Of a stretch of 64,000 nucleotides of DNA, positions 13,295-26,700 are shown in pieces (position 1 is the stretch's first letter; each line of letters opens with the position of its first letter). The notes under the pieces were generated by a model that made no database searches, was not told the DNA's origin, and worked only from the letters and a program-made list of their open reading frames with translations. This DNA comes from Lycocorax pyrrhopterus obiensis. Taxonomy: Eukaryota; Chordata; Aves; Passeriformes; Paradisaeidae. Both the position numbers and the translations under genes were made by a program. Location of the stretch: positions 92,134,048 through 92,198,047 of the forward strand of contig JACSVZ010000004.1 in NCBI GenBank assembly GCA_014706295.1, read 5' to 3'.

Positions 13295-16210
13295 TGTCAT
13301 GAAAGTTATTGTAGTGTATTATCATGCAAAGATAGTTCATCTCTTTTATCAAATGAAATTAGCACCTTTTCTGGCAATGAAGTTCAGAATTAAAATATTT
13401 TAATGTATTCACTATGTGGCTTGAAATCATTCATAGAATCTAAATTACTTTAAAAGCTCCCAAATATGAATAACCAGGTTTTTTTCCATTAGGCTGGTTT
13501 TACATTTTTCTTTAAAGATAGGAACAAAAAATGAATCATCCAGCAATGTATCACCCATGTTATATTACAGCCACATTACTGGAAAATATAATTTATAAGA
13601 AGCTGTAGTACTTCTAATTAAAATAAATTTTAATTTAAAAGGTCATATAGCATACCTAATACCTTTTCAAAACAATCTAGACTACTTATTTAAATGGAAT
13701 TTTTCTCTTCAAAACTGTGAGAAGAGATTTGAGATTAAACTCAAGAGAATTATTTTCAATACAATTTCTGAATTTCCACACTTGGTAAATGTTCTCTACA
13801 GGTGGATGCAGGGTTTCCTAAAACAGTTTTTAGGAGCCAGAGAGAATATGGAACACTGAAGAGCTGCAGAAAGAATTAATGGATTTTTGGGAAAAGTAGG
13901 GTGAAAATCTTCACGATCTCAGTTAAATCTAATGCAATTAAAAAGCTGTCAGCAGAATGGAAAATGAATAAATGAGGTATTTTCTCAAAGTGCCACAGTA
14001 AGTCAAAAGAAGAGTCACTAGAGCTCCATAACCCTCCACCTAAATCTAGGTGCTTAACTTTTAACAAAGTTTGATTTTTATTCTTAAAGATATCTTCCTT
14101 CTTTGCACTAAAACCAACTTGAAGAAATAATAGGAGATCCATGTTTAAATTACTGAGACTCTCTTTCTCAGGTAAATAAAGCATGTTATTTGGAAAGTAA
14201 ATATTTACTAAAAGCTTTCACCATGCAGTCACACCTAAAATGACATAGCTCTTTGAGTTTCATTTTCTACCTACAAAAAAACCATAACTGTCACCATAAA
14301 ATTCAAGCAGTTTGCAGAAGAAATACCTTTACACCTCGTTCAGCCATAACCTGAATATTATAAGCTGGTGACTGCTGATAAGCTGTAATGGTATCCAGAG
14401 TACTCTGAGTTCACTTTATTGCTCTGCATATGTTAGTATTCAAGTGCAAATCCATCTACTATTTTAAACCTCTGATTCATCCTTTCTATCAGTTTTCAAG
14501 AAAACAAATTAAAACAAAAACCCCATGATTATTTCTAGTTTATGTTGCTTATGCAAACATGAAATGAGAAGTCATGGAAAATTTTTTTACCATCTATTCA
14601 GCAAGGTCTTATGTTTTAAGAATTTAGATAGCCTGGACAACTATCCAGAATCTGAAGTGCTCATTATACCTGATCTTCAGGGGTTTTCATCACTATTGAA
14701 AGTTTTTCTGTATTTTTGGTCTTTGAAACTTGTATGATTAGTCATGTTTCACTACATATTGTATTTTCATGAATACTTCATAAAGTCTTTGAGCAGGAAA
14801 CAAGTTATTCTTTGTCATAAAATTTTATAACATTTGTCTCAGCTATTCTACAGCAACAGAACCGTATAAAAACTTCAACTGTCAATACTCCTGTCAACAC
14901 TCTAGGCTCTTTAATCCCAGAACAGTGTAAGTGCATCTGTTTTACGTTGTCACTTGCCCTTCAAATTCCTGTTGCTGTCCAACAAGCCCTCCTAGCTCTC
15001 CAAATAATCAATATGCATCACTTCCAGTGACCCCTCCCTTTCAGCTACCATGCAGTGGGACCATACAGCATCCCCACAGATGTCACTACTCCAACATGAC
15101 CACCAGAAAGACACAAATCCCAGCATAAGGGTAAAGCCATGATTCCAAGTGCTCTGCTCCTCTCAGAGTCCAGGAAGTCATGACAGGGACCAGATACAGA
15201 CTTTACCCAGGCATCAATATCAAAAAGCTTTGGCCTTGAAACATGCATATTATCGGACAAATCCATGAAATTAAAAACCCAAAACTTAGAGTTCAGCATC
15301 TCTGCTTTAGGAATCTCTAACCCCTGTGGGAATGGATGCTATGAAAATAATTTTTCTGGGGTGTTGTGCGTTAACCTGAGCTGGTAGCCCAGCCCCACAC
15401 ATCTGCTCTCTCCTCACCATAGTGGGATGGGGGAGTGAATCAGAAAGGCAAATGTGGCAAAACTCATGGGTCAAGATAAAGACAATGCAATAAGTGAAGC
15501 CAAAGCTGTGTGTGCATGCAAAGCAAAGCGAGGAATTCATATGCTGCTTTCCCATGGGCAGGCAGGTGTTCAGCCAAGCCCAGGAAAGCAGGACTCTATC
15601 ACGTGGTGGTGACTCAGAAAACAAATGCCATTGCTCTAACTTCCCCCACCTTCCTCCCTCTTGCCTATGGGATACCCCTTTTATGCTGAAGTTGCTATAA
15701 CAGGCACACTATAGTGACAGAAAAATAGTGTCTCAAACCTGTTTTAGCAAAGCACTTGGAACTATGCTTGACATTACTAAAGATACATGTAAGAACCTTA
15801 CAGGTACAGCTACACATAAAAAAGTATGAAGTTCAACTCTGGCAAATATTTTTTCAACCTCTATATATCTGTTTGATATTTTTCATTATCTGTACAGTTC
15901 AATATCTACACCGTCAGTGGTGCTATACTGCAACAGAAACAAATCAAAGGCTGTTTTATCAGTAAGCATAATACAAGACATATGTCTGATTATGCAGTGC
16001 AAGATGCTCTGGTTTGCATCTAAATAACACACCTTTTCCTAAATTTTTCTCTGAAAATGAGGCAGTTGAAACCATCAAACCATCTTTTGCTTTGTACTTT
16101 TAGTAATTTTCCTTTGGCAAGCTTAGATTGAATTTCAGGACACTATTCCTCAACCAAGAGTACATTTTTCATGCTTCATTTTAGCAGAGAAAAAAATTTA
16201 AGATCCCACA

Positions 16211-16255
16211 GCCAACCAACTAACCAACCAACCAACCAACCAATCAACCAATCAA
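16211..16255 (+). repeat. (CCAA)n tetranucleotide repeat
   Basis: About eleven units of CCAA with a few TCAA or CTAA interruptions, read directly from the sequence. Confidence 0.9.
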
Positions 16256-19233
16256 AAAGTGGGAAAAGATGGTGAGAAAAGATATTTTAAAAATTATATC
16301 TTGATTATTTTCTGTATCTTATTTTCTGTACTCCTTTTAAGGGGGCTAATCTCTGTTTTCTTAGTTAACCTGATAAGTAGGAAGATACTGTTACCTGTTC
16401 AATTTTACATGCTTATCCTTTAAGCTTATAGCAAAACCATGGGCTTACTATCTTTCAGAAGAATAAGTTAAGAGTAGCATTGCACACAAAATGAGATGCA
16501 GTTCAAATTCAACAAATCACTTGTTCAAAGGCTCCAGGATTGCACTGCATTGTGTTGAAATGTCTTTATGCATATGCATTTTACTCTGATCCTGGCAAAT
16601 AAAATTTGTATGCGAATGTTATCAAATAACAAAACTGGAATTTTACGGTTCATATTTTTTGAAAATTTCATTAGGATCTCATCTATGTAATCCTTGTTAA
16701 TCCTTTGCTTATAAAATTTTTAATTTTATCATTATTTCAGCTGTAAATATTAATCAAATTTTAATTAGTGAAGGTTTTGAAGGACAGTGACAAGTAAAAC
16801 ATAATGTGTGTATAAAAAGAAACCCAAAAATCTGCCAATTGCAAAGTCATCTGTCTTATATCTGACACTATTTCTATTATTATCCAGACTGTGTCTAATA
16901 CCTCTGTTCTTGGCTATATCAAGAAATATGATTCCTGTCTCTGTTTGTGCTCCATTCTCATTTTCCTCTGAAAAGACATAAATAAAGCATCAGTTCAGCA
17001 AATCTGGTGTTCTTTTATCCTTTCTATCCCTTTTCAGCTACAATTTCAGTGGAGCAATTTTCATTTTATCTTCAGTCTCCTGTAAATATATTTGCAGAAC
17101 AATTTACTATTAGCTGAAAAGCACTCTGCAATTCAATGATAAATGTATTTTTGTGTCCTTGATTCTTCTTTTAGTATTTTTCTGAGCGGTTTCATGTCTA
17201 CTTAGCAGACAGCTTGTAGTTTGAAAATCTTACATTAATATTTTATTCTGAGGTCGAAAAGCTCTGCTACCCTGGATTCAAGATTTGAACCTAACTCTTT
17301 CAATTGATAACTCTCAAGGGAAAGAACAGCAGTGTTACTGTTAAATAGAAAAAAATAATATATAATTTTTAAATTTTTTAAATATCACCTATTTGTATGC
17401 GTGTTCATGTAGCCGTTATCATCTCAGTACTTATCTGCTTCCCAAGTATTTAAACGGAGTAACATATCTAGCTGAATTTCTCTTCTTGTCTCTCTTCTGA
17501 AGGAGACACAGCTGGATGGCCATGTCAGGAAGTTACAAAGGGAAAATTAGGAAAAGAAATAAATGTTGGTTTTATTATAGGACATGTTAAAATTTAAGTG
17601 ATGGTTTTCTGCTGCATCAGTGGCCATCAATTCTTGGCGAAAATGAAAGCTCTCAGTTCATGAGCCTCCCAGGACTGGCTGACCTCTCCAGCTGTGCCAA
17701 CAAATAGAGCTGATGGAAAGAGAAGTGATCTCTGAAGTTGTGAGGGACTGGTCCATGAAGAACTCAATCTTTAACTGCATTTTACAGACATACACTTTTC
17801 CTTCTTTGTTACATTCTTTCCATTTTTGGAAGCAGTGCTATTTTTTGATCTGGCAATTCAAGAATAGCTCTGAAGTATCATCCTATGTAGTCCAGGAATT
17901 CATATTTCAATGCGAAAAAAAAAGGCAATAAAAAAACCCAACCAAAACTCAAACCCAACATCAAAATCCAACCCCAAAACATAACAAACACCAAACATGC
18001 CAAAGATACCACTGTGTCAACTTTTTAATGGATCCAATGTACCAGTTAAAGACATCTTAGGAAAGACTCCTTGTGCTATAAACTTTGAATGTGGAGTTTT
18101 GAGAAGTTAAAAATTACATCAGAAATATCTGCAATACAAAAAGTAGTCTCTGTTTATCATGTTAAACTTTCCTCAGATGCCACAGTCACAACAATTTTAA
18201 CAGTTTTTGCCAAAAGGTTTGGAGTATTTAAGTTTCATTCTCTGCGTGTAAATTGGATTGGTCAAATGCAGGACGAACTAATTCACTAATATTATACATA
18301 AGAAATATCCTACTATTATATGCTAGCTCATAGTAGTTGTTATTTATGACTAGTTATTTATTCATGAAAATATTCATAAATCCTTAAAGCATTATAAAAT
18401 TAAGCATAAATAAGGGTGTGTCAAAAATATGCTCTAGCTATGTTTTGTTTTTCCTTCACTTCTTTTTATGATTCTTTATTTTTTAAAAAGCTTCAGTCAT
18501 CTAACTAAAGAAACAATATACTATTTGATTTATGAGACATATCACGCTCACTGAGTAGTCAATATAAATAGTTACTAAAGAATACATAGCTGGAAAATTT
18601 TTGAGAAGGCATTCATTTTGTCTGTCTGAATAATGAATACATCAGCCAGAAAGAGAGGCTAGTTTTGCATAAACTTTATAAACAGGAACAAAAAAAAGCA
18701 GACTTAAATACAGCCAAGAACTGGTTTCCAAGGAATTATTTAACCAGGAGCACTAAGGATACTTGAAGGATTGCAGCATATGGTAATTCAGTGGTGTTCC
18801 CCTCAGTATTACCTTTGTCTGTTCAAACACTATCAAAACTCTTAAGCATGTATATATGCACAAATATGTATGGATATATAAATTCAGGATACATTCATGG
18901 AATACATATATCCTCAGCTTTTATTAGCTATTTTCATTTCATTTGTAATTTTTCTTTTTGCCTCTTCACATCTTCAGAGAATTTCTACCTAAGAGCCTAC
19001 AAAGCTCTGGTTACAAACTACTGTTCATGCAGAACTGCAATAATAAATTTCTTGAACATATGTGAGCATATTTTTACACCTCTATATTACAGACAGTGTA
19101 AATTAGCAGTAAGGGCAGGCAGAATGCCATAAATTATTGATGATGATGATGAGAAGGAGCTGAGGTTCTTGTAAACTAAGCTGAATTACCTTCACTGTTT
19201 CTGTTTGTCTTCTGACGGGCATTAGAACGAAAA

Positions 19234-19277
19234 ACACATAGCAGAGCATGGTTCTACACATAGCAGAGCATGGTTTG
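19234..19277 (+). repeat. 22-bp tandem duplication
   Basis: A unit beginning 'acacatagcagagcatggtt' occurs twice head to tail (19234-19255 and 19256-19277) with almost no difference between copies, so the duplication is recent. Confidence 0.85.
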
Positions 19278-21304
19278 TATTATTTCATCTGTATGCCTCC
19301 CACACAGCCAGTTTCAAGAGCTGTTGCATACAGTAAGGAATATGTTCCGTTCTCTGGCCCCGCCATTAATTTTTCTTCCACTGTTCTTGGTTATTATTCC
19401 TTATTTCTATGAATGCTTCTAAAGTAGCCTTTTCCTATGAAAACTGTTAAAGAAACTATAAAAAAACCAAACTACTGCAACCTATGTAAAAAGCCAAACT
19501 TGTCTATTCAAAGGCAATCTAAATTTCTGATTTCTTTGAAAGGTTTTCTTCAATTACTTTGAATTATTATCACTGCTCCAATTATTCTAGGAATATATAT
19601 ATTTCTAGAAATACAACTAAATAATATTAACGATTTTTAAAGTCCTTTGGGAGGCCTTTTTTTTTCATTAACTTCTACTTAGATTTGCCTATTATTTCAA
19701 CTTAAATAATGATATATCAGCAGCTCACCACTCTACTGCATCGAATTTGCCGTTTCCTGTTTTATTTTCCTCATCCCTTCAGTAAATTCTGAAATGTGGT
19801 ATTTCAAACCCCTGATGAATTTCCAATTCAGTGTCCCTGTCATTCTAATATTAATCTCATACAGTGCTTATCTTTGAAAACATGAAAAAAAGATGAAAGG
19901 GAAAAAGACATTAGAATTCTTTTTAATATATTATGCTATGCCATACCAGCATAAGGCTTACAGTTTTACTGCTGTCCTTAGTGATGAAACAGAATCATGT
20001 CTTCGACTCTCCTTGTTTCCACAGTTATCTGCCTTAGGGATTTTGTTCAATCTTATTTTTAAAAACGTTAAGCTTTCACTAATGATTTTTCAATTTCTAA
20101 CCTGTTTCTGTCAGCTGCAACCACAAATCAGCTCTTAAAGGGTTCCTAGTTAAGACCTGCCAAACGTCGGGCTCGTATTGGTTTGCTGTTATGTGACCTC
20201 AATTCAGCAAAACACAAAGGTAATTACCAAAATCCTGCATACGCACAGACATCTTGACTGATTGAGACTACATTCACGTCTGCAATCAGAGACTGACACA
20301 AATCCAGCATGAAATTAGGTGTATTTGCAGAAATCTGCTAGAAAGAGCACTCCTTTTTCAAAGGAAAATGAAAATTTCAAGAATTCCAGTCTCCTTTTTA
20401 TTTCTTTGGGAAAATTTTCACAGCAAAGGTACAAACCTTGCACATTGCTGTGTAAAACTTTATGGTAGGATTAGAGTTTGCAACTGTTTATTCTGTTATA
20501 GATACTCTGTTCTTGACACACACAGGGAATTTTTTTACTTGAATCAGTACAGAAAATTATACATTTGGCTTTTTCTGCATCAATGGAATGCAAAATTTTC
20601 AGAAATTCGCAAAGCCTCATATCTTTGGGCAATTTATGGCAAGTAAAAGCAGCCAGTATGCAGAAATTGCTTTCCACCCATGTGTTGGTGTTGTTTAATG
20701 AATATGTGATGAGGCTTCAATCCTTGTTGCTTTTATTATTCATGGTGTGGTAGTACTGTGCAACTTCTACCAGAAAAACGGCCCCCCTATACCAAGAGTA
20801 TATTCTAGAGCCATGGTGCACTTATGTCCCTTAAAGAGCCAAAAAAAGAAAACACAGATATCCACCACCTTGAGTTTGTAGACTGGAAAGCACTGACCTC
20901 TGCAGGCAGTTTGCACCTCCAAAGGAGGATCAATTGCCTCTGGCATTACCACTGAGTTTGCAGGTGAGAAAAGATTCCTGATGCTATATGATTAAGCTTA
21001 CTTCAGTCACACAGATTCTCTACTGAGCCAGTTAAAACAAATGATAAACAAACAATTCAAAACTACATTAGTTTTCAGTCTGGAATTACGGTTGCTGCCT
21101 TCAATGGAATACTCATGTCACTCCACATGTGGGTTTTACCATCTCTTCCACATTTTACGTACAAAATTTTGTGATTAATTAGATTTCAATTCTTTGTGGC
21201 ATTAGCGTAGGATTAGGAAAGATCTTGAAGAAAAAAATACATTTTGAATTTGTTCATCGAAGGAATTTGTCTCAATGTGGATACACAATCTAGGAATACA
21301 AAAT

Positions 21305-21955
21305 CACGGAATCATAGAATGGTTGAGATTGGAAAGGGCCTCTAGAGGTCAGCTTGTCTAACCCTCCTGCTTGAGCAGGGCCACCTACAGCCAGTTCTAC
21401 AGGACCATGACCAGATGGCTTTTGAATATCTTCCAAGAAGGGAGACTGAACAACCTCTCCGGGCAACCTGTGCCAGTGCTAGATCACCCTCACAGTAACA
21501 AAATGCCTCCTGATGTTCTGATGACACCTGTGTTTCAACTTGTGCCCATTACTGGCAGTCTTTTCAGGAGGCACCACTGAAAACAGGCTGGCTCCATCCC
21601 CTCAGCCATTGATATGCATTAAAGAGATCCCCCTGAGCCTTCTCTTCTCCAGGCTGAACAGTCCCAGCTCTCCCACCCTTTCCTCATGGGACAGTTGCTC
21701 ACATCCTTTCATCACCCTTGCAGCCCTTCAATGGACTCTCTCCAGTACGTTTCTCTCTCATACTGGGGAGCCTGTAACTGGACACAGCACTCCAGGTGTG
21801 GCCTCAACAGTGCTGAATAAAGGAGAAAGATCACTTCTTGTGATCTGGTCACTATGCGTTGTCTAAGGCAGCCCAGGATACCCTTAGCCTTCCTTGTGGC
21901 AAGGGCACACTGCTGGCTCCACCAGGACTCACGAGTCTGGAACTCACCTTTTTTT
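21305..21955 (-). mobile_element. CR1 LINE, antisense, long 3' fragment
   Basis: This is the best-preserved CR1 in the window, in reverse orientation. It starts with the typical 3' terminus read backwards ('ggaatcatagaatggttgag'), then 'gattggaaagggcctctaga', 'aacctctccgggcaacctgt', 'gatccccctgagccttctct', 'ggacacagcactccaggtgtg' and 'gcagcccaggatacc'. It ends near 'gactcacgagtctggaa', giving about 650 bp of the 3' end of open reading frame 2 plus the 3' UTR. The frames at 21540-21866 and 21712-21963 are shadows of it. It is 5'-truncated and not mobile. Confidence 0.92.
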
Positions 21956-24690
21956 CCCCCCATACTTTAAAATAGGTCTTTGTTTTTAAATAATTTTTTA
22001 GGCCGATGTAATATATTTCAGTATATTAGCTTTAAATTACATTCGACTTCTTAAAAAGTTAAAAATTATATGGTATGATTTCTGACTAAACAAATGCTAA
22101 GGAGAGAAATGGAGAAAGGAATTACTTTAAAGAAAGTCAGAAAGACCTGTAACATCATGTGACCTAATTTGTGACATGGTCTAATCTAATAAAGTGACTG
22201 AATAAAAAGAAATTTAGCATATAGTGCTCTCGTCATGTTCAGCCTCCGGGCTGTCTTCTAGTATATGTTTTTTCATTAGATTAGGGATTCTATTCACTCA
22301 GACGCAGCACTAGAGGAAATTCATTTTCATTAATAGATTTTGTGGCAAAGCTATGCAAACTTTTCTATGCCAGACTTCAATTTCTTTTTCCTTTTTCACT
22401 TTTCAGCAAGCCAAAGTCCACTATTAAAATCAACAAGGGTGTATTTTCTCTCAGTGCAGTGAATATTGACCAGTTATGTTCACAATGGCCACATATGATT
22501 CTCCTATTGGGGAAAAAAAAGTGGTCTCCTCATCTGAAAACATGGTTTTGTCTTTTGATCTTCAGCATCAGATTGTCTCTTGACAGTTTCTTAACTTCAC
22601 CTATACTGCAAATTTAAGGGCGTTTCTATAGCACATAGCACCAAACCAGGGCAAGGTGTCAGATCAAACAAAGCAGCTGAAGATTAAGCCAAACAGCACC
22701 AATAAAATATGTATTTCCCTTTGATGCTAATAACAATACTTACATATATAGCAACACTAGATATGAGAGTGATAAGTTTTGCATGTCAGGTTCTGAATTA
22801 TGGCACCTGCACAACTAATGGTTTTCTTATTTTCAATGTAAAGATGGGTCCACCTATGCTGTCAGTCATGGGCAGTAATTGGTTGCTACACAATTCTATA
22901 CATGTTCAAGTAATACCCTAAAATCAATCCTATCCAGCCCCAAAGATTTGGGTTTTTTGAAATTATCAGTAATTGATCTGTTACAACTTACACATTTACC
23001 ATTAGGGCCTCTCATGTTATCCTGTTCTTGTACTTCCACGGGCACGCTGTCCTCAGACTTTCCCTTTTGTAGTCTCTAGTTATCCTTACGCAGCCTTGAA
23101 GAGGTGAATTGCTGCAGACATAATTAATCTTTGATTAGCCTACCATTGCTCAAGGGTCAGTGAATAGTTCACTTCATAGACACAATGGACTGTTAGGAGA
23201 TACAGTTATTCACAATACTTGGGTAGGCATGATGAGCTACAGAAATATGACTGGTATTTTACTAAAATTGCCTTCCAATGGAAGCAAGCTGCCATGGTTT
23301 GAACTCACAATTCAGAAAAAAATGACAAGCTGCTTGCCAGTGGCTGAGCACAACTAACCCATCCTGCGAAACAGATTACAGGAAGATTCATCACTAGCAC
23401 GTCTCCATGCTGGCTTTGAATACAGACGAATCTAGTGCAGGCACATCTACTATCGAAATAATGTCATCATATCCTACACTTTTCTTCTTAAGCAACCTTG
23501 AGTCAGAAACAGTCCTCTGAATATCTTCCACACATTTCAGGCTCTTTAGATGTACTAAGAATCAATATCTCATCAGCAGGTATCTTTAGTTGTCTCATAA
23601 TAAGTGCATTTGAGTTGTTCAATATTGCTCCACCAATTGTTCTTCATGAATGCATTGTACAAGCTGCATTTTTGACCTAAAATTTTTAGTTGAATTTCTT
23701 TTACATATATGAATATTTAACTTTCACTGGATATCTATTTTCCTCACAATGTTAATGGTGAACTATTCAACAAGGTGCATTTTCTCACTATTTCTTGGGC
23801 ATTCATCATAGACTTGATGTTTACTTGAATATTCAATACACTGGAATATTCTGGATCTTATTTAGTAGTTGGTAAAAAAAGTTAGGCTCATTGTACAAGG
23901 TGTTCAGCCCCGACAAAAGGTTTACTTCCATGTGTACACTTCCATAGCACATGACGATGTGTCAATGACACATAAGGAGACAAAGCACTTAACATCATAA
24001 TGGGGACAGTTGTTTAGCTTCCACCCATATGCTCCACTATCCAGTCTAAACTGATCTTTTGGTGATTAAGAAGGGAATAATCACCATTGTATCACAGTCA
24101 ATGTCAGACCACAGTTCCAGGGTTGTCCTCTCATGTTATTGCACAAAATAAAAATCCATTAGGTGATTGCAGTGATCCTGACCAGAAAACCATTGTATAA
24201 GGCTGATTTAGTGATCCACACAGAGTAAATCTCTAGCACCTTCATGTTGTGATGAGCTGCACAAATCCCATGGCTGCATGACAACCTCAGCTGTCTCCTT
24301 ATAACAGATGACCCTGGGGGAAACTCCCACTTGGTACCAGCAATTATGCCACCTCCATAGTCTTGAGTTTATCTAAAAGTGCAGCAGGAAGTTCTCCTGT
24401 GAACATCTTTTATGAATAGCTGTTTTTTTTCTAAGAAAATTATATAATAGCTCAAATGACCAAAAGGGAGGAACCTCCCCCCAAGGGCAAGGTCTGCAGT
24501 ATGACATGGGAAAATCACCTGGGCTCTGTCTGATGCTGCACAAACACAGATGCCCAGCATCTAAAGTGGCATAAGATTGACTTGCTTTTTGTATTCCTCT
24601 TCTTACTCTGTCTCAGTAAAGCAGTTAACTTATTAGCTTTGATTATTGGGCCTTTGTTACTGACAATCATTAGAAACCCTGCACAAGCAT

Positions 24691-24738
24691 GCTCTCTCTC
24701 TCTCTCTGTCTCTCTCTGTCTCTCTCTCTCTTTCTCCC
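24691..24738 (+). repeat. (CT)n dinucleotide repeat
   Basis: About 48 bp of CT units with two GT interruptions, followed by a pyrimidine-rich tail. Read directly. Confidence 0.92.
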
Positions 24739-25865
24739 TTCCTCCCTCACCTCCACCCCAGTACAGAACAGTGACATGATGTCGAATCAGTGCAAATCAC
24801 ATAGGCACTAAAATTAGTAGGCAACATTTGTTTGTTTCATTAAGTTCTTGTACTAAGGCAGCACAAATACTATATTGAAGGGCCACAATATTTTTCAAGT
24901 ACTCAGAATGAGTGAATTTTGAGTACCTTTCCCTCTTCTCTCTGCTCCTGAAAAACATTTCCAAGATGCAGGTTTCTTAGCATTATGTGTAGCATGTAGG
25001 TGCATTATGCAAGGATCTGTCTAAAGGTTAGTGGAAGAATACACTTACAACCCAGCATCCAGGCTCTGCAAAGTTCTATGTATGGCACTCCTTAGTTTAA
25101 CATAGAAAGTTTTTTCCATGGGATAATTAGACTGCTGATGTTACTCAGTTCGAAGTAGCACTTAAATAATTGTGGTGACATCTGCTAAGTGCATCTTGAG
25201 ACAGTCCTTTATAATTAATTACTCATTTTCATGAATCATGCATCCACCCAAAGTGTACCTGTTACCAGCAAGATGGTGGTAATGGAAATTTAATATAATT
25301 TTTCAATTTTTTTAGTGCATTGCAGGGTTGAAATTTTAGTCCATCTTTGGTGGACATAAATGTGAGTTATTTCCTTTATACACCCTGACAGCCTTGATTC
25401 CCTGGGCTGTATCTATAACTGTTAAATCACTGAATGTTCCGACACTGGCAATAGGCTCAAGTTGACAGAGATGCACAGGCTGCAAAGCTGTAGCCCTTCT
25501 CTTCTGAGCAAAGGATGTCTTCTGTGCTAAATTACTACTGAGTATATGGGACAAAGGACAAGACTTATGGTACAGTCTGCCTGTGTGCTTCTAACATGGT
25601 TTCAAATATCATATTACTTTCATAGTACAATGTGCATATTTTTTTGCCTATTTATGTTTGTTTGGTTTCTTATTTTTAATAAGAATTCCTGCTAATCCAT
25701 GGATGTATAAAACTTGTTTTATAATGAATATAATGTTTGTTTAATCATGCTATAAGGACATTTTTTTCAGATAGAGGAATGTTTTGCTAACAATTATTAT
25801 GAGTACACTATAACTGAGCAATAGTATTCTATATATACAAGGTTATCATATATAAACAAGGTCCA

Positions 25866-25887
25866 TACATATATATATATATATATC
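25866..25887. repeat. (AT)n dinucleotide repeat
   Basis: An uninterrupted run of about ten AT units, set in other AT-rich sequence. Confidence 0.9.
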
Positions 25888-26429
25888 TTCAAAAAGCACT
25901 ATTAGAAGTTTCTGCCTAAAGGGTATCAATAGGAGAAATGCCTACTGTGGCTGACTGACTAATGGCTGTTTGGTGAGGGGACATGGCTCTTTTTAATTGT
26001 TGAGTGGTATGTAGGTCTCCCATATCTCTTTCTTATCCTCCAGTCTAATTTTTTTTTTTTCTAAATGTAGCCTTCCAGAGCTGCCATCTTTTTACTTTTT
26101 GTCTTGTTGGATGCAAGTGGGCTAACCAGAAAAAGTACTGTTCTGGGGTTTCTACTCCAGAATCTTTAGTTACTGAGAAGGAATCTGAAAGACTATTTTG
26201 CTTTCTTTATTTATAGACAGAGTGATTTCTGAACTGCAAATGTCATAGTATTTCAGGCTGACAAAGGCCAAGAAGCTATATTACAAATATAAAATAAAAA
26301 ACTTTAAAGCAGTTGCAGTTCTTGCAATGTAACTATAAATAAATATCTGTGCCATCAGTGGTATCTTATTTTGGTCTTCCTCTATCTAATGGGAGAATAC
26401 AGAGCAAAACAGGCAGGTATTTCTTTGAA

Positions 26430-26700
26430 GTTTGTAGCAATGTGACAGGGGGCAATGGACACAAGCTGCAACAAGGGAAATTTTGACTAGACCTGTTTCC
26501 ACTTTCCACCCACAGTGTGGTTAAGCACTGTCACAGATGGTCCAGAAGTCTTGTGGGATTTCCAGCTTTGGGGAAAACCAAAGCTTAGCAGGATGAGGCC
26601 CCGACCAACCTGGTCTAACTGACCCCTCTTCAAGCAGGAGGTTTTACTAGATGATATCCAGAGGTCCCTTACAAACTAAATTATACAATGATTTTGTGAA
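26430..26700 (+). mobile_element. CR1 LINE fragment, 3' end
   Basis: A sense-strand CR1 remnant. 'gtgacagggggcaatggacacaagctg' corresponds to the tract just downstream of the CR1 coding region. 'ggaggttttactagatgatatccagaggtccctt' is the usual 3' end block, and it closes with 'acaatgattttgtga', a decayed form of the terminal repeat. It is internally deleted and strongly diverged. Confidence 0.8.

Larger units (their letters stand above)
13301..21304. other. Eight kb of AT-rich sequence with minor simple repeats
   Basis: No exon, RNA gene or familiar transposon is seen. It holds a CCAA-type tetranucleotide patch (16211-16255), an A/C-rich low-complexity patch (about 17915-17995) and a 22-bp tandem duplication (19234-19277). 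The frames at 14931-15128, 15307-15624 and 18791-19132 show no recognisable family. Confidence 0.55.
21956..26429. other. AT-rich stretch with simple repeats, no gene recognised
   Basis: It contains a (CT)n microsatellite (24691-24738) and an (AT)n run (25866-25887). The part from about 23880 to 24560 is less AT-rich and, on the minus strand, shows several short open stretches in alternating frames. It could be a decayed pseudogene or repeat, but no family was recognised. Confidence 0.5.

Noticed and set aside
16211..16255. CRISPR-like array
   Set aside because: The units are 4 bp with no spacers, so it is a simple microsatellite; the genome is a vertebrate one.
21540..21963. 108- and 83-codon frames on opposite strands
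   Set aside because: Both fall in the antisense CR1; the minus one is decayed CR1 coding sequence.
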